Translations under genes and position numbers: made by a program
Source: Latilactobacillus curvatus JCM 1096 = DSM 20019
Lineage (GTDB): Bacteria; Bacillota; Bacilli; Lactobacillales; Lactobacillaceae
Reading direction: 5' to 3'
NCBI RefSeq assembly: GCF_004101845.1
Contig: NZ_CP026116.1
Span: 558,001-622,000, forward strand
Length of the DNA stretch: 64,000 nt
Part shown: piece by piece, positions 1-7,962 of the stretch
Layout: every line of letters starts with the position of its first letter
How positions within the stretch are numbered: the first letter of the stretch is position 1
The notes under the pieces: model-generated
What the model was told of the DNA's origin: nothing
The model's input: the letters and a program-made list of their open reading frames with translations, nothing else
Database searches by the model: none

Positions 1-397
1 CCAATAGTTGGCTCGTTAATTGAGCAACAAAGCCTGTTTGATTGACTTCCCCACCAAATAAGCTGAGTTCTTCTGCATGTTCTTGCAAGAGGCGGTAGAC
101 AAGGATGTTTAACCCGGCGGTTGAAATCCGCGGAATCTGGTAGTACGGGGTATTTTTTATGAAATACCAAGCTAATCGACTTAATGAGAAGACTTGGACG
201 CGTGAGGTTGCGACATACTCACTTCCAGGGGTTTTTAGGTCATTTAAAAGTGCGACTTCAGATTCAAATTTGATATGATTCGGGACCAAATAAAAAAAGC
301 GGTCCGTGTTGGTGGCCTTAAGGTCTGTTTGTAGTTGCTTGACTAGTGTTTGATGGTGGTCATAACTAGCTGTACCAATAATAAATTTTAAGCTCAT
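1..397 (-). CDS. rexB: RexB (AddB-type) helicase/nuclease subunit B, N-terminal part
   Basis: The reading frame runs minus from an ATG at 397 off the left edge. An AGGAG ribosome site lies 10 bases upstream. The visible 132 residues begin MSLKFIIGTASYDHH and contain LVPNHIKFESEV and a later IPRISTAGLNILVYRLL. These match the N-terminus of RexB of lactobacilli and streptococci, the subunit that pairs with RexA to process double-strand breaks and recognise Chi. The nuclease domain and Cys cluster lie outside the window, so they cannot be checked. An extended -10 (TGG followed by TAAAAT, minus strand) at 421-429 is its likely promoter. rexA would be expected beyond the left edge. Confidence 0.85.
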   Translation of the reverse strand, partial: MSLKFIIGTASYDHHQTLVKQLQTDLKATNTDRFFYLVPNHIKFESEVALLNDLKTPGSEYVATSRVQVFSLSRLAWYFIKNTPYYQIPRISTAGLNILVYRLLQEHAEELSLFGGEVNQTGFVAQLTSQLL

Positions 398-420
398 GGC
401 GCCCACACTCCTTTGGCGTC

Positions 421-429
421 ATTTTACCA
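421..429 (-). promoter_or_regulatory. Extended -10 promoter of rexB
   Basis: On the minus strand TGG precedes TAAAAT, an extended -10 element, 24 bases upstream of the rexB start. No good -35 is visible, as is usual with extended -10 promoters. Confidence 0.4.
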
Positions 430-483
430 TAGATAGACAAGTGATTGGGATAAAATCCGGCTAGTCCGTTGGTAAAAAGCGGG

Positions 484-489
484 TATAAT
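484..489 (+). promoter_or_regulatory. -10 box for the mevalonate operon
   Basis: A perfect TATAAT lies 110 bases upstream of the mvaK1 start. I could not find a convincing -35 at 16-18 bases. It is the best candidate promoter for the four-gene mevalonate operon and would leave a leader of about 100 nt. Confidence 0.4.
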
Positions 490-599
490 AGGAAACCCAT
501 TAACCTGTGCCCAATTTGATTTATGTGGCGGTCATTTTTGTTTTGCAGTATAGTAGTAAGGGTATCTTCAAGTCAGAAAAAGAGATTAAGGGTGATTGT

Positions 600-1538
600 A
601 TGCAGACTGGTGTTGGCCAAAGTCATGCGAAAATTATTTTAATTGGGGAACACGCTGTCGTTTATGGACAACCTGCGATTGCCCTCCCCATCTTTGCGGT
701 TCAAGCGCGGGTAACGGTAACTCTCGAGCCGGCACTCCAGACACCGCAAATTAAGAGTACTTATTACAATGGTCCTCTAGAACAGGCTGTTGGTCAGATG
801 CAAGGCATTCGCCGGTTAATTGAACAACTGTGGCATGCATTAGATCCGAACTTAACCCCGTTTGAATTGACGATTGAAAGTGACTTACCGCCCGAACGCG
901 GGATGGGTTCTTCAGCCGCAACGGCCGTCGCCATCATTCGAGCGTTATTTGCGACTTATCATCAAGAGCTCAGTCAACAACGGCTGCTAAAGCTAGCCGC
1001 GCTCTCCGAAAATTTAATCCACGGTAATCCAAGCGGGATTGACGCCGCGACAACCGGCGCAACTACACCATTATGGTTTGTCAAAGGGCAGCCGCTTCAA
1101 CCCCTACCCATTAATTTAAAAGGGTATCTCGTAATCGCCGACAGCGGTCAAAAGGGGCAAACAGGTGCCGCCGTCAAAAGCGTTCAGAATCAAATGATGT
1201 CCAATCCAGAACAAACGCAACCCTTAATTGACCATTTGGGTTATCTAACGCAACAAGTCGCAAGAAATATTGCCCAAAACGAATTAACGGTACTTGGCGC
1301 GAACCTCAACCGTGCTCAACTTGATTTGCGGGCACTCGGTGTCAGCAATGCCCGTGTTGATCATTTGATTGATGTGGCTAATCAGACCGGTAGTTTGGGC
1401 ACTAAGTTAACGGGTGGTGGCCGTGGTGGCTGCATTATCGCCCTGGCCGCTACGCAAAGTGCTGCGGATGATTTGGCACAAGCCTTATCAGCAGCTGGTG
1501 CCATCAAAACTTGGATTCAACCACTACACGCACTTTAA
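600..1538 (+). CDS. mvaK1: Mevalonate kinase
   Basis: Phosphorylates mevalonate to 5-phosphomevalonate, the first kinase step toward isopentenyl diphosphate. GHMP-kinase signatures are visible: KIILIGEHAVVYG near the N-terminus, the P-loop PPERGMGSSAAT around residue 100 and the C-terminal KLTGGGRGGCII. Length is 312 residues, normal for the family. The frame is open upstream to 507, but ATG 600 is preceded by AAGGGTGA with good spacing and gives the family N-terminus. It is first in the operon mvaK1-mvaD-mvaK2-fni, with only 20 bases to mvaD. Enzymes of the upper pathway (mvaS, mvaA) are not nearby. Confidence 0.95.
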   Translation: MQTGVGQSHAKIILIGEHAVVYGQPAIALPIFAVQARVTVTLEPALQTPQIKSTYYNGPLEQAVGQMQGIRRLIEQLWHALDPNLTPFELTIESDLPPERGMGSSAATAVAIIRALFATYHQELSQQRLLKLAALSENLIHGNPSGIDAATTGATTPLWFVKGQPLQPLPINLKGYLVIADSGQKGQTGAAVKSVQNQMMSNPEQTQPLIDHLGYLTQQVARNIAQNELTVLGANLNRAQLDLRALGVSNARVDHLIDVANQTGSLGTKLTGGGRGGCIIALAATQSAADDLAQALSAAGAIKTWIQPLHAL

Positions 1539-1558
1539 AAAAAATTAGGAGTATTACT

Positions 1559-2533
1559 ATGGGACAATCAATTACAGCCAGAGCACATACGAATATTGCG
1601 CTCATTAAGTATTGGGGAAAACAAAATCCGGAATTGATTATTCCGTATAACAGTAGTCTTTCAATGACGCTAGATCATTTTTATACAGATACAACGGTCC
1701 GCTTTTCAACTGATTTGACTGCTGACCAAATTAGCTTTAATGGTGCCATTGCGGATACCAAAACTAGTACGCAGATGAGTCAGTTTCTCGATTTAATTCG
1801 AAAACAGGCGCATCTGCCTTTATTTGCTGCTGTGGAAACCATTAATCATGTCCCCAATGCTGCTGGGTTGGCCTCTTCTGCTTCCGGTTATGCGGCATTA
1901 GCTGCTGCAGGTAGTCGTGCAGCTGGGCTTGAACTTAACGATCGGGATCTTTCGAGATTAGCCCGCCGTGGTTCTGGCTCTGCAACCCGCTCGATTTATG
2001 GTGGTTTTGTGGAATGGCAACGTGGGACCAATGATTTGGATTCATACGCTGTTCCCGTTCAAGAAACAGTTGATTGGGACATCCAGATGATTGCGATTGT
2101 CTTAAATGATCGTCAAAAAGCCATCGCCAGTCGTGCTGGGATGGCGAATACGGTGGCCACGTCGCCCTACTACCCAGCATGGGTTGAAACCGCTCAAGCC
2201 GCAATTCCGGCAATGAAGGCCGCAATCGTTAAGAAAGATATAAATTTGGTGGGGCAATTAGCAGAACAAAGTGCGATGCAGATGCATGCGACAACCCTTA
2301 GTGCCGTCCCACCTTTCACCTATTTTGAACCTGAAACCCTACAAGCAATTAAAGTCGTGCAGACCTTGCGCCAACAGGGTGTTTCTTGCTATTATACTAT
2401 GGATGCTGGTCCAAACGTGAAAGTGATTTGTACCAGTCAGGAAACACCTCAGATTTTAGCGGCGCTTGCGCCCTATTTTAGTCCTGAACAACTCCTTGTT
2501 GCTAAACCAGGTCCTGGTGTGAGCTATCGATAA
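1559..2533 (+). CDS. mvaD: Diphosphomevalonate decarboxylase
   Basis: Catalyses the ATP-dependent decarboxylation of 5-diphosphomevalonate to isopentenyl diphosphate. The N-terminal HTNIALIKYWGKQ, the P-loop stretch NAAGLASSASGYAAL and the late MDAGPNVKVI are hallmarks of the family. Length is 324 residues. ATG 1559 follows AGGAGT by six bases; the longer open frame from 1511 would overlap mvaK1 and has no ribosome site. In the second slot of the mevalonate operon, 36 bases before mvaK2. Confidence 0.95.
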   Translation: MGQSITARAHTNIALIKYWGKQNPELIIPYNSSLSMTLDHFYTDTTVRFSTDLTADQISFNGAIADTKTSTQMSQFLDLIRKQAHLPLFAAVETINHVPNAAGLASSASGYAALAAAGSRAAGLELNDRDLSRLARRGSGSATRSIYGGFVEWQRGTNDLDSYAVPVQETVDWDIQMIAIVLNDRQKAIASRAGMANTVATSPYYPAWVETAQAAIPAMKAAIVKKDINLVGQLAEQSAMQMHATTLSAVPPFTYFEPETLQAIKVVQTLRQQGVSCYYTMDAGPNVKVICTSQETPQILAALAPYFSPEQLLVAKPGPGVSYR

Positions 2534-2569
2534 TGCAAATTTAAGTTAAACGTGAAAGGTTCTGATGGT

Positions 2570-3640
2570 TTGATAACGGCTAAAGCGCCCGGAAAGCTGT
2601 ATATTGCTGGCGAATACGCAGTAGTAGAAACAGGTTTTCCGGCTATTATCGTGGCTTTAAATCAATTTGTGACAGTCACAATTGAAGAGAGTCATGAATA
2701 TGGGAGTATTGTGTCTAAACAATACCAAGAAAATTCCCTTTATTGGCAACGACAAGGTGATGAAATGGTTTTTGATAACCGCGATAATCCCTTCCATTAT
2801 ATTTTGTCCGCGATTCGCTTAACGGAACAATACGCACGTCAAGCGGGTAAGACACTGCGCGTCTACCACCTACGGGTAAATAGTGATTTAGACTCTGCTG
2901 ATGGTAAAAAATACGGTTTAGGCAGTTCAGCCGCCGTAACCGTTGCAACGGTAAAAGCTCTCTGCGCCTTTTATGAATTATCACTATCAAACGACCAATT
3001 GTATAAACTTGCTGCTATTGCGCATTTAGATGTGCAGGGCAACGGTTCTTTAGGCGACATTGCTGCTAGTGTTTTTGGTGGCTGGGTCGCTTATCGGTCA
3101 TTTGATAAACAATGGCTTGCTGACATTCGACCAACTGTTAGTCTAACGGAGCTGCTCGAAATGCCATGGCCTAGTCTTTCAATCGAATTATTAACACCGC
3201 CAGCAGAGTTGTCACTCTTGATTGGTTGGACGGGGTCGCCCGCTTCAACCTCGCACTTGGTGGATAAAATTGCCCTTGCTAAAACAGAACGGCAAGCCGA
3301 TTATCAAAACTTCCTCGCAGCTAGCAAAGCTTGCTTAGAAGCGATGGTCGAAGGGTTTCGTCGTAATGATTTAGCCCAGATCCAAGCTGAATTACGCCAC
3401 AATCGTGCCATTTTACAAGATCTCGCTCACTTCAGTCACGTCGCTATTGAAACGCCAATATTACAGAAAATGGGCGCATTAGCCGAGACAATCGGCGGTG
3501 CTGCCAAAACATCTGGTGCTGGCGGTGGTGATTGTGGGATTGTCATTATTGATCGCGCTATCGAAACAGAGGCCCTCTTTGAACAATGGCGGGCCAATCA
3601 AATTGAACGATTGAACCTTGCAGTTCACCTCGTAGATTAG
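2570..3640 (+). CDS. mvaK2: Phosphomevalonate kinase
   Basis: GHMP kinase that phosphorylates 5-phosphomevalonate. Motifs seen: KAPGKLYIAGEYAVVE at the N-terminus, KYGLGSSAAVTVATVKAL around residue 125 and KTSGAGGGDCGIVI near the C-terminus. No ATG exists at the right place. Two starts are possible: GTG 2552, which lacks a ribosome site, and TTG 2570, which has GAAAGG ten bases upstream and places the conserved ITAKAPGKLYIAGEYA at the extreme N-terminus as in homologues. I prefer TTG 2570 (356 residues). Its stop codon overlaps the AGGAG of fni, suggesting translational coupling. Confidence 0.93.
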   Translation: MITAKAPGKLYIAGEYAVVETGFPAIIVALNQFVTVTIEESHEYGSIVSKQYQENSLYWQRQGDEMVFDNRDNPFHYILSAIRLTEQYARQAGKTLRVYHLRVNSDLDSADGKKYGLGSSAAVTVATVKALCAFYELSLSNDQLYKLAAIAHLDVQGNGSLGDIAASVFGGWVAYRSFDKQWLADIRPTVSLTELLEMPWPSLSIELLTPPAELSLLIGWTGSPASTSHLVDKIALAKTERQADYQNFLAASKACLEAMVEGFRRNDLAQIQAELRHNRAILQDLAHFSHVAIETPILQKMGALAETIGGAAKTSGAGGGDCGIVIIDRAIETEALFEQWRANQIERLNLAVHLVD

Positions 3641-3650
3641 GAGCTTACCC

Positions 3651-4700
3651 ATGGTCAGACCCAAACAATCCATTCAATCTCATCGGAAAGATGAACATGT
3701 CTTTTTAGCGGAAAAATTCCACCATGGTGATGCCATCAATGACTTTGATGGAATTCGGTTTATCCATCAAAGCTTACCCGAAATTGCGGTATCCGACGTG
3801 GATATCAGTACCGATTTTGCCGGGACTAACCGGGCCAGTCCCTTTTATATCAACGGCATGACCGGTGGTAGTCAGCAGACAAAGAAAATTAACGCACAAT
3901 TAGCGCAAGTCGCCCAAATTACCAACCTACCAATGGCAACTGGCTCCCAATCGGTAGCCATTAAAGATCCGTCACTAGCGGATACATTTAGCGTGATTCG
4001 CGAATTCAATCCCCACGGGTTTGTACTCGCTAATATTGGTGCTGGTAATGATTTGAATGTGGCTAAGCAAGCCGTTGCAATGACCCAAGCCAATGCCCTA
4101 GAAATTCACGTCAACACGCCACAAGAAATTGTCATGCCTGAAGGTGATCAAGATTTCTACTGGTTAGACGAGATTGCTAACATTGTCGCCAATGTTGGTG
4201 TGCCCGTTATCGTGAAAGAAGTTGGTTTTGGGATGAGTGCTGATACAATCGCGCAACTCAAGCAAATCGGTGTGCAATTCATCGATGTTTCTGGCCGTGG
4301 CGGGACCAACTTTGTCACAATCGAAAACGAACGGCGTCATGATAAAGCCTACGATTACTTAGCTGATTGGGGCCAATCAACGGTCGAATCGCTCTTTGAA
4401 TCACGCGCTTTCCAAAATGACGTCAATATCCTCGCTTCAGGTGGGATTCGGAATCCCCTAGATATCGTTAAAGCACTTCGACTTGGTGCCAGTGCTGTTG
4501 GGATTTCCGGTCAATTCTTGCACATGGTTTTAAAAGAAGGCCCGACACAAATGGCGGAAAACTTGCTCACTTGGCAAGCGCAGATTCAAGAGATTATGGC
4601 AATGCTTGGCGCACGCGATATTCAAGCGCTCCAAAAGGCGCCAATTATTCTCTCGCCTGAATTACGGCATTATTTGAATGAACGGCACATAACATTTTAA
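3651..4700 (+). CDS. fni: Type 2 isopentenyl-diphosphate delta-isomerase (FMN/NADPH-dependent)
   Basis: Interconverts isopentenyl and dimethylallyl diphosphate to supply undecaprenyl and other prenyl chains. The N-terminal RKDEHVFLAEKF, NGMTGGS, the FMN-barrel motif VSGRGGTNFVTIENERR and LASGGIRNPLDIVKAL identify the type 2, flavin-dependent isomerase. Length 349 residues is normal. The AGGAG ribosome site overlaps the mvaK2 stop. It is the last gene of the operon and is followed at once by a strong terminator. Confidence 0.95.
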   Translation: MVRPKQSIQSHRKDEHVFLAEKFHHGDAINDFDGIRFIHQSLPEIAVSDVDISTDFAGTNRASPFYINGMTGGSQQTKKINAQLAQVAQITNLPMATGSQSVAIKDPSLADTFSVIREFNPHGFVLANIGAGNDLNVAKQAVAMTQANALEIHVNTPQEIVMPEGDQDFYWLDEIANIVANVGVPVIVKEVGFGMSADTIAQLKQIGVQFIDVSGRGGTNFVTIENERRHDKAYDYLADWGQSTVESLFESRAFQNDVNILASGGIRNPLDIVKALRLGASAVGISGQFLHMVLKEGPTQMAENLLTWQAQIQEIMAMLGARDIQALQKAPIILSPELRHYLNERHITF

Positions 4701-4705
4701 GCAGC

Positions 4706-4742
4706 AAAAGCCCGGTAGAAGGATTTCTTCTACCGGGCTTTA
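4706..4742. terminator. Bidirectional terminator between fni and the oxidoreductase
   Basis: A 15-bp perfect stem, AAAGCCCGGTAGAAG with its complement and a 5-base loop. It serves the mevalonate operon on plus and the convergent minus-strand oxidoreductase gene. Confidence 0.9.
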
Positions 4743-4751
4743 TTTGATTGC

Positions 4752-5768
4752 TTAATTAGCAACTACGACTTTGCCAATCATTTGGTTCGTTTCGACCAGT
4801 TGATGCGCTTGCCGTAAGTTGGCTGCTGAAATTGGGCTTAAGCACTTTGTCAGGGTTGATTGCAATTTGTTTTGTTCCAATAAGGTTGCAATCTGTCCTA
4901 AGATAATGCCTTGACTCGCTAAATCCGTTGTTTGATAGTAGGTCTTTGAGAAAACCCACTCCCAAGCGAACTCGACCCGTTTTTTAGTTAATTTTTGTAA
5001 ATCGACCGGGCGATGATTTTCAGTGATTGAAGCGATGCGGCCATTGGGCTTAATCAGGCGCGCCATACTCTCCCAGTGTTGATCGATGTTATTCAACTCT
5101 AATATATAATCGACCGTTTGATAGCCGAGTGCGTGCACCTGTTCAATGAGTGATTGATGATGGTTAACGACTTGATCCGCACCATGGGCCAGCGCCCACT
5201 TTTGCGTTTCCGGACGGGAGGCAGTCGCAATCACGTGCAATCCGGCCAAATGTGCCAGTTGGGTGGCGATCGAACCAACCCCACCTGCCCCATTAATGAT
5301 TAGGATGGTTTGATCATGATTAGTGGTTCGATCTTCAAAATCAATGTGTAATTTCTCAAATAAAGCTTCCCAAGCCGTCAGCGCTGTGAGCGGCATCGCG
5401 GCAGCTTGCGCGTCCGTTAAATTCTGCGGTGCTTTTGCGACGATTCGTTCATCCACTAATTGATATTCGCTATTACTACCTGGTCGTTTAAAGTCCCCAA
5501 CATAAAAGACACGATCACCCGGTTTAAATAACGTGACGGCATTGCCAATTCCTGTGACAATCCCAACAGCGTCCCAGCCAAGAATACGGGGCGTTTTTGA
5601 TTGTCCTCTACCCCCTTTTCGAACGCCAACATCTACAGGGTTAACTGAAACAGCGGTCACTTGTACGCATAAATCGTGTGGTTTTGGTTTGGGACTGGGG
5701 AGATTAAAAGCCATTAAACTTTCTTCATTTGTAATCGGTAAATGTTTGGTAAAACCAATTGCTTGCAT
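4752..5768 (-). CDS. Zinc-free MDR-family alcohol dehydrogenase / quinone oxidoreductase
   Basis: NAD(P)H-dependent medium-chain reductase of 338 residues. A GroES-like N-terminal half (VTAVSVNPVDVGVRKGG, ILGWDAVGIV) is followed by a Rossmann domain with NGAGGVGSIATQLA at about residue 160. The catalytic and structural zinc cysteines of true alcohol dehydrogenases are absent, so it belongs with the quinone-reductase-like ZADH branch. The substrate cannot be told from sequence. The ATG at 5768 follows AGAAGG by eight bases. It is divergent from an HxlR regulator with a shared palindromic site, so it is probably induced by an electrophile or quinone through that regulator. Confidence 0.88.
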   Translation of the reverse strand: MQAIGFTKHLPITNEESLMAFNLPSPKPKPHDLCVQVTAVSVNPVDVGVRKGGRGQSKTPRILGWDAVGIVTGIGNAVTLFKPGDRVFYVGDFKRPGSNSEYQLVDERIVAKAPQNLTDAQAAAMPLTALTAWEALFEKLHIDFEDRTTNHDQTILIINGAGGVGSIATQLAHLAGLHVIATASRPETQKWALAHGADQVVNHHQSLIEQVHALGYQTVDYILELNNIDQHWESMARLIKPNGRIASITENHRPVDLQKLTKKRVEFAWEWVFSKTYYQTTDLASQGIILGQIATLLEQNKLQSTLTKCLSPISAANLRQAHQLVETNQMIGKVVVAN

Positions 5769-5836
5769 TAAAAATGCCTTCTTTCTTATTCACCATTAGT
5801 CTAAAACATTAATTGCCCCGTAACAATCGTGTATCG

Positions 5837-5854
5837 AATGTAACTAGTTACATT
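5837..5854. promoter_or_regulatory. 18-bp perfect palindrome, candidate HxlR operator
   Basis: AATGTAACTAGTTACATT is a perfect inverted repeat in the divergent region between the oxidoreductase and the HxlR regulator. Its size and position fit a dimeric winged-helix operator controlling both genes. Confidence 0.6.
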
Positions 5855-5915
5855 GTTTTCACTAGGCAAATGACTGCTAGCGGACTATAATGGCGGTATC
5901 AAAGGAGGCTATTTC

Positions 5916-6284
5916 ATGGTTCAAGAACGGCACATTTATGATTGTCAGGCGGGCTGTCCGGTTGAAAGCACGCTTCAAATTATCTCCGGTAAATGGAAAA
6001 GTGTGATTATTTATCAACTTTTGCAACATTCGGATCTCCATTTTGGTGATTTGACGCGCGCTTTACCCGATTGTTCGCGCCGCATGTTAGCCCTACAGCT
6101 GGAAGAATTAATTGCGGATCATGTGATTACTAAAACGGTGATTAGTCTCCGGCCGTTAAAGACTGAATATCAACTCTCTGAATTTGGTCAAACACTAAGT
6201 CCCGTGATTGACGCAATGGCAACTTGGGGAACTTATTATAATCAGGTTGCACAACAGGATGTTGGATACTGTAATTTGCAGTAA
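5916..6284 (+). CDS. HxlR-family winged-helix transcriptional regulator
   Basis: 122 residues. CPVESTLQIISGKWKSVIIYQLL followed by LHFGDLTRALPDCSRRMLALQLEELIADHVI is the HxlR/DUF24 domain. Cysteines at about positions 11 and 15 sit where redox- or quinone-sensing members (YodB, HypR type) keep a reactive Cys. AAAGGAGG at 5901-5908 gives the start, and a TATAAT at 5886-5891 may be its -10. The divergent neighbour is an oxidoreductase, a typical target. The inducer is inferred, not seen. Confidence 0.9.
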   Translation: MVQERHIYDCQAGCPVESTLQIISGKWKSVIIYQLLQHSDLHFGDLTRALPDCSRRMLALQLEELIADHVITKTVISLRPLKTEYQLSEFGQTLSPVIDAMATWGTYYNQVAQQDVGYCNLQ

Positions 6285-6313
6285 TGCCTAAATTTGGATA
6301 TTCGCTAAAGCAC

Positions 6314-6342
6314 TTGACAAATTAACTTGGATAATGTAAAAA
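6314..6342 (+). promoter_or_regulatory. Promoter of the XRE regulator gene
   Basis: Perfect -35 TTGACA at 6314-6319, 17-base spacer, and a weak -10 TAAAAA at 6337-6342. It precedes the small regulator/membrane protein pair. Confidence 0.5.
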
Positions 6343-6390
6343 TATAGTTGTTAAAAGTATAAGTAAACTTTGATAATGAAGTGGTGCATA

Positions 6391-6606
6391 TTGAAAGAAA
6401 CGAATTATGTCGAAAATAAAGTCTATGAATACCGAGTACTCCAACATCTTTCTCAAGAAAAATTAGGTCAAGCGGTTGGTGTTTCCAAGCAAACCATCTA
6501 TGCAATGGAAAAAGGCAACTACTCACCTAGTTTGATTTTAGCCTTTAAGCTCGCACGATTTTTTGATGTACCAATTGACGTTCTATTCACTTATCGGGAG
6601 GCGTAA
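6391..6606 (+). CDS. Small XRE-family HTH regulator
   Basis: About 71 residues that are almost entirely one helix-turn-helix: VYEYRVLQHLSQEKLGQAVGVSKQTIYAMEKGNYSPSLILAFKLA, ending VPIDVLFTYREA. This is the short regulator class usually paired with a small membrane protein. The start is uncertain: TTG 6370 and ATG 6376 lack ribosome sites, while TTG 6391 has GTGGTG upstream and gives the usual protein length. GGGAGG for the next gene overlaps its 3' end, so the two are co-transcribed. Confidence 0.75.
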   Translation: MKETNYVENKVYEYRVLQHLSQEKLGQAVGVSKQTIYAMEKGNYSPSLILAFKLARFFDVPIDVLFTYREA

Positions 6607-6608
6607 CA

Positions 6609-6923
6609 ATATGGCCCCTACTACACTTTTTAAATCAAAATGCCCATGTAATCGCTGGTGTGGCAATCGGATTAATCATCATTTCAATTCTGTTTTTCTA
6701 CTATGGTATAACTAGAATTGGACGTTCGGATGAACGCTCACAGCTTATTATGTATCGCGTTTTTAAAACGATGTTTGCAGCGTGTTTATTATCGATGATT
6801 TTATTTATGACTTTTGTGCCAGACCGCTTAACAGCAGTTCGAGATTGGTTTACAACTCTATTCAGTCTTGTATTTATCAGTGGCGCATGCGCTGTTTTTA
6901 TTGAACCACGGCGTAAAGTTTAA
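6609..6923 (+). CDS. Small three-helix membrane protein partnered with the XRE regulator; abnormal start
   Basis: The frame read from 6609 encodes about 104 residues with three hydrophobic segments (near 12-35, 55-72 and 82-98) and a basic end (PRRKV), like the DUF2178-type proteins found beside short XRE regulators. The ribosome site GGGAGG at 6596-6601 points to 6609-6613. However, the ATG at 6611 is in another frame and reaches a stop after 34 codons, while the frame with the hydrophobic protein has only ATA at 6609. The first legal in-frame start is GTG 6660, inside the first helix and without a ribosome site. Either the start codon is damaged by a small indel or an AUA start is used. Confidence 0.55.
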   Translation: MWPLLHFLNQNAHVIAGVAIGLIIISILFFYYGITRIGRSDERSQLIMYRVFKTMFAACLLSMILFMTFVPDRLTAVRDWFTTLFSLVFISGACAVFIEPRRKV

Positions 6924-6930
6924 CCCTTAA

Positions 6931-6972
6931 AAAAAAACGGTTTAGTCAATCTAATGACTAAACCGTTTTTTT
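6931..6972. terminator. Bidirectional terminator
   Basis: A-rich tract, stem ACGGTTTAGTCA with its complement and a 6-base loop, then a T tract. It separates the plus membrane-protein gene from the convergent minus gene. Confidence 0.9.
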
Positions 6973-7939
6973 AATATGTTGTTTTTCGTCCTTTTGGAAT
7001 TAAATAATAAAAGATACCGATTAAGATGAGATCAATGATCATCAATCCAATAAAAATCGCTGTTCGACCCGTTAGGTAAAAGAACCAACTACCAATTGAG
7101 AAGCCAATGATTGAGCTAACAACTAGGTGCAGCGCAAAAATTTGGGTTTGTGCCACGCGGAATTTACGATATAAACCAGTGCTGAGCCCTTTTTGTGCGT
7201 GATAACCATTGATAACTTGGCTAAATAAATAAGTGAAACCGACCGCGATGATCATGAGGACGGCAATTACCGCGATTACACCCGCATTTTGACGGAGCCA
7301 GTTGACGCCGACTAACGGCGTCGTCTTCGGTGTTAAATAACTGTGCTTAGTCGTTTTGAAAATCTTTTGGTAAGTTTTCAGATGCGCTCCCATCTGCGGA
7401 CCATCAACCAATACGGTGACTTTATTCAGTGGGCGATCATTTAATACAAATTCTGGTGACGTGGATACAAAAATGTGCTGATCAAGCGTAGTTGTCTGAT
7501 TCGTACCGACAACGCCAATCACGGATAAGTAGCGACCATGATCTTGATAATACGCTTGACTAGCTGGTTTGTAGAGTTCAGCAAGTCGTGATTGACCAGC
7601 AACGACGACTGGAATCTGTGATTTGAAATCGTAACTGGAGAAGAACCGGCCGTCTTTTAATGGGACACTCGATAACTTCCCTTTCGCATAGACATATGAG
7701 AACCGGGAATCAACGTTGAATTGAATTTGAAAATGGCTTAATTTCGCGGCATCAATTTTTTGAATGGTTTTTTGAATCGACTGTTGACTCTTAGAATTAA
7801 AAATCACAGCATTTTCTGATAAACTATTGTGATTTAAGCGTTGGCTATAGTTAGTTTTTGCACGTTGGCTAATCGTTAACATGCCTAGAACTGTTAAACC
7901 AACTAGTAAACAATCTAATATTATTTTTTTCAGGCGCAC
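6971..7939 (-). CDS. FtsX/MacB-like ABC permease-type membrane protein
   Basis: 322 residues. One N-terminal helix (residues 5-24) is followed by an extracellular domain of about 190 residues with GRFFSSYDF, VAGQSRLAELY and YLSVIGVVGT, the arrangement of the MacB periplasmic core. Three C-terminal helices follow (about 222-242, 270-292, 295-315). It resembles FtsX-type permeases of lactobacilli, but no ATP-binding partner gene lies next to it, so export function is only inferred. The start is GTG 7939 after AAAGGAGG. Possibly translated with nothing else in its unit. Confidence 0.6.
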   Translation of the reverse strand: MRLKKIILDCLLVGLTVLGMLTISQRAKTNYSQRLNHNSLSENAVIFNSKSQQSIQKTIQKIDAAKLSHFQIQFNVDSRFSYVYAKGKLSSVPLKDGRFFSSYDFKSQIPVVVAGQSRLAELYKPASQAYYQDHGRYLSVIGVVGTNQTTTLDQHIFVSTSPEFVLNDRPLNKVTVLVDGPQMGAHLKTYQKIFKTTKHSYLTPKTTPLVGVNWLRQNAGVIAVIAVLMIIAVGFTYLFSQVINGYHAQKGLSTGLYRKFRVAQTQIFALHLVVSSIIGFSIGSWFFYLTGRTAIFIGLMIIDLILIGIFYYLIPKGRKTTY

Positions 7940-7962
7940 AGTGGGCCCTCCTTTAAAGCAGA

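Noticed and set aside
1935-2225. Open frame on minus inside mvaD
   Set aside because: Antisense shadow of a strongly supported gene; no ribosome site or family resemblance.
6611-6715. 34-codon peptide from ATG 6611
   Set aside because: It has the ribosome site but encodes a Cys/His-containing stretch without sense and stops inside the real gene; more likely the result of a damaged start.
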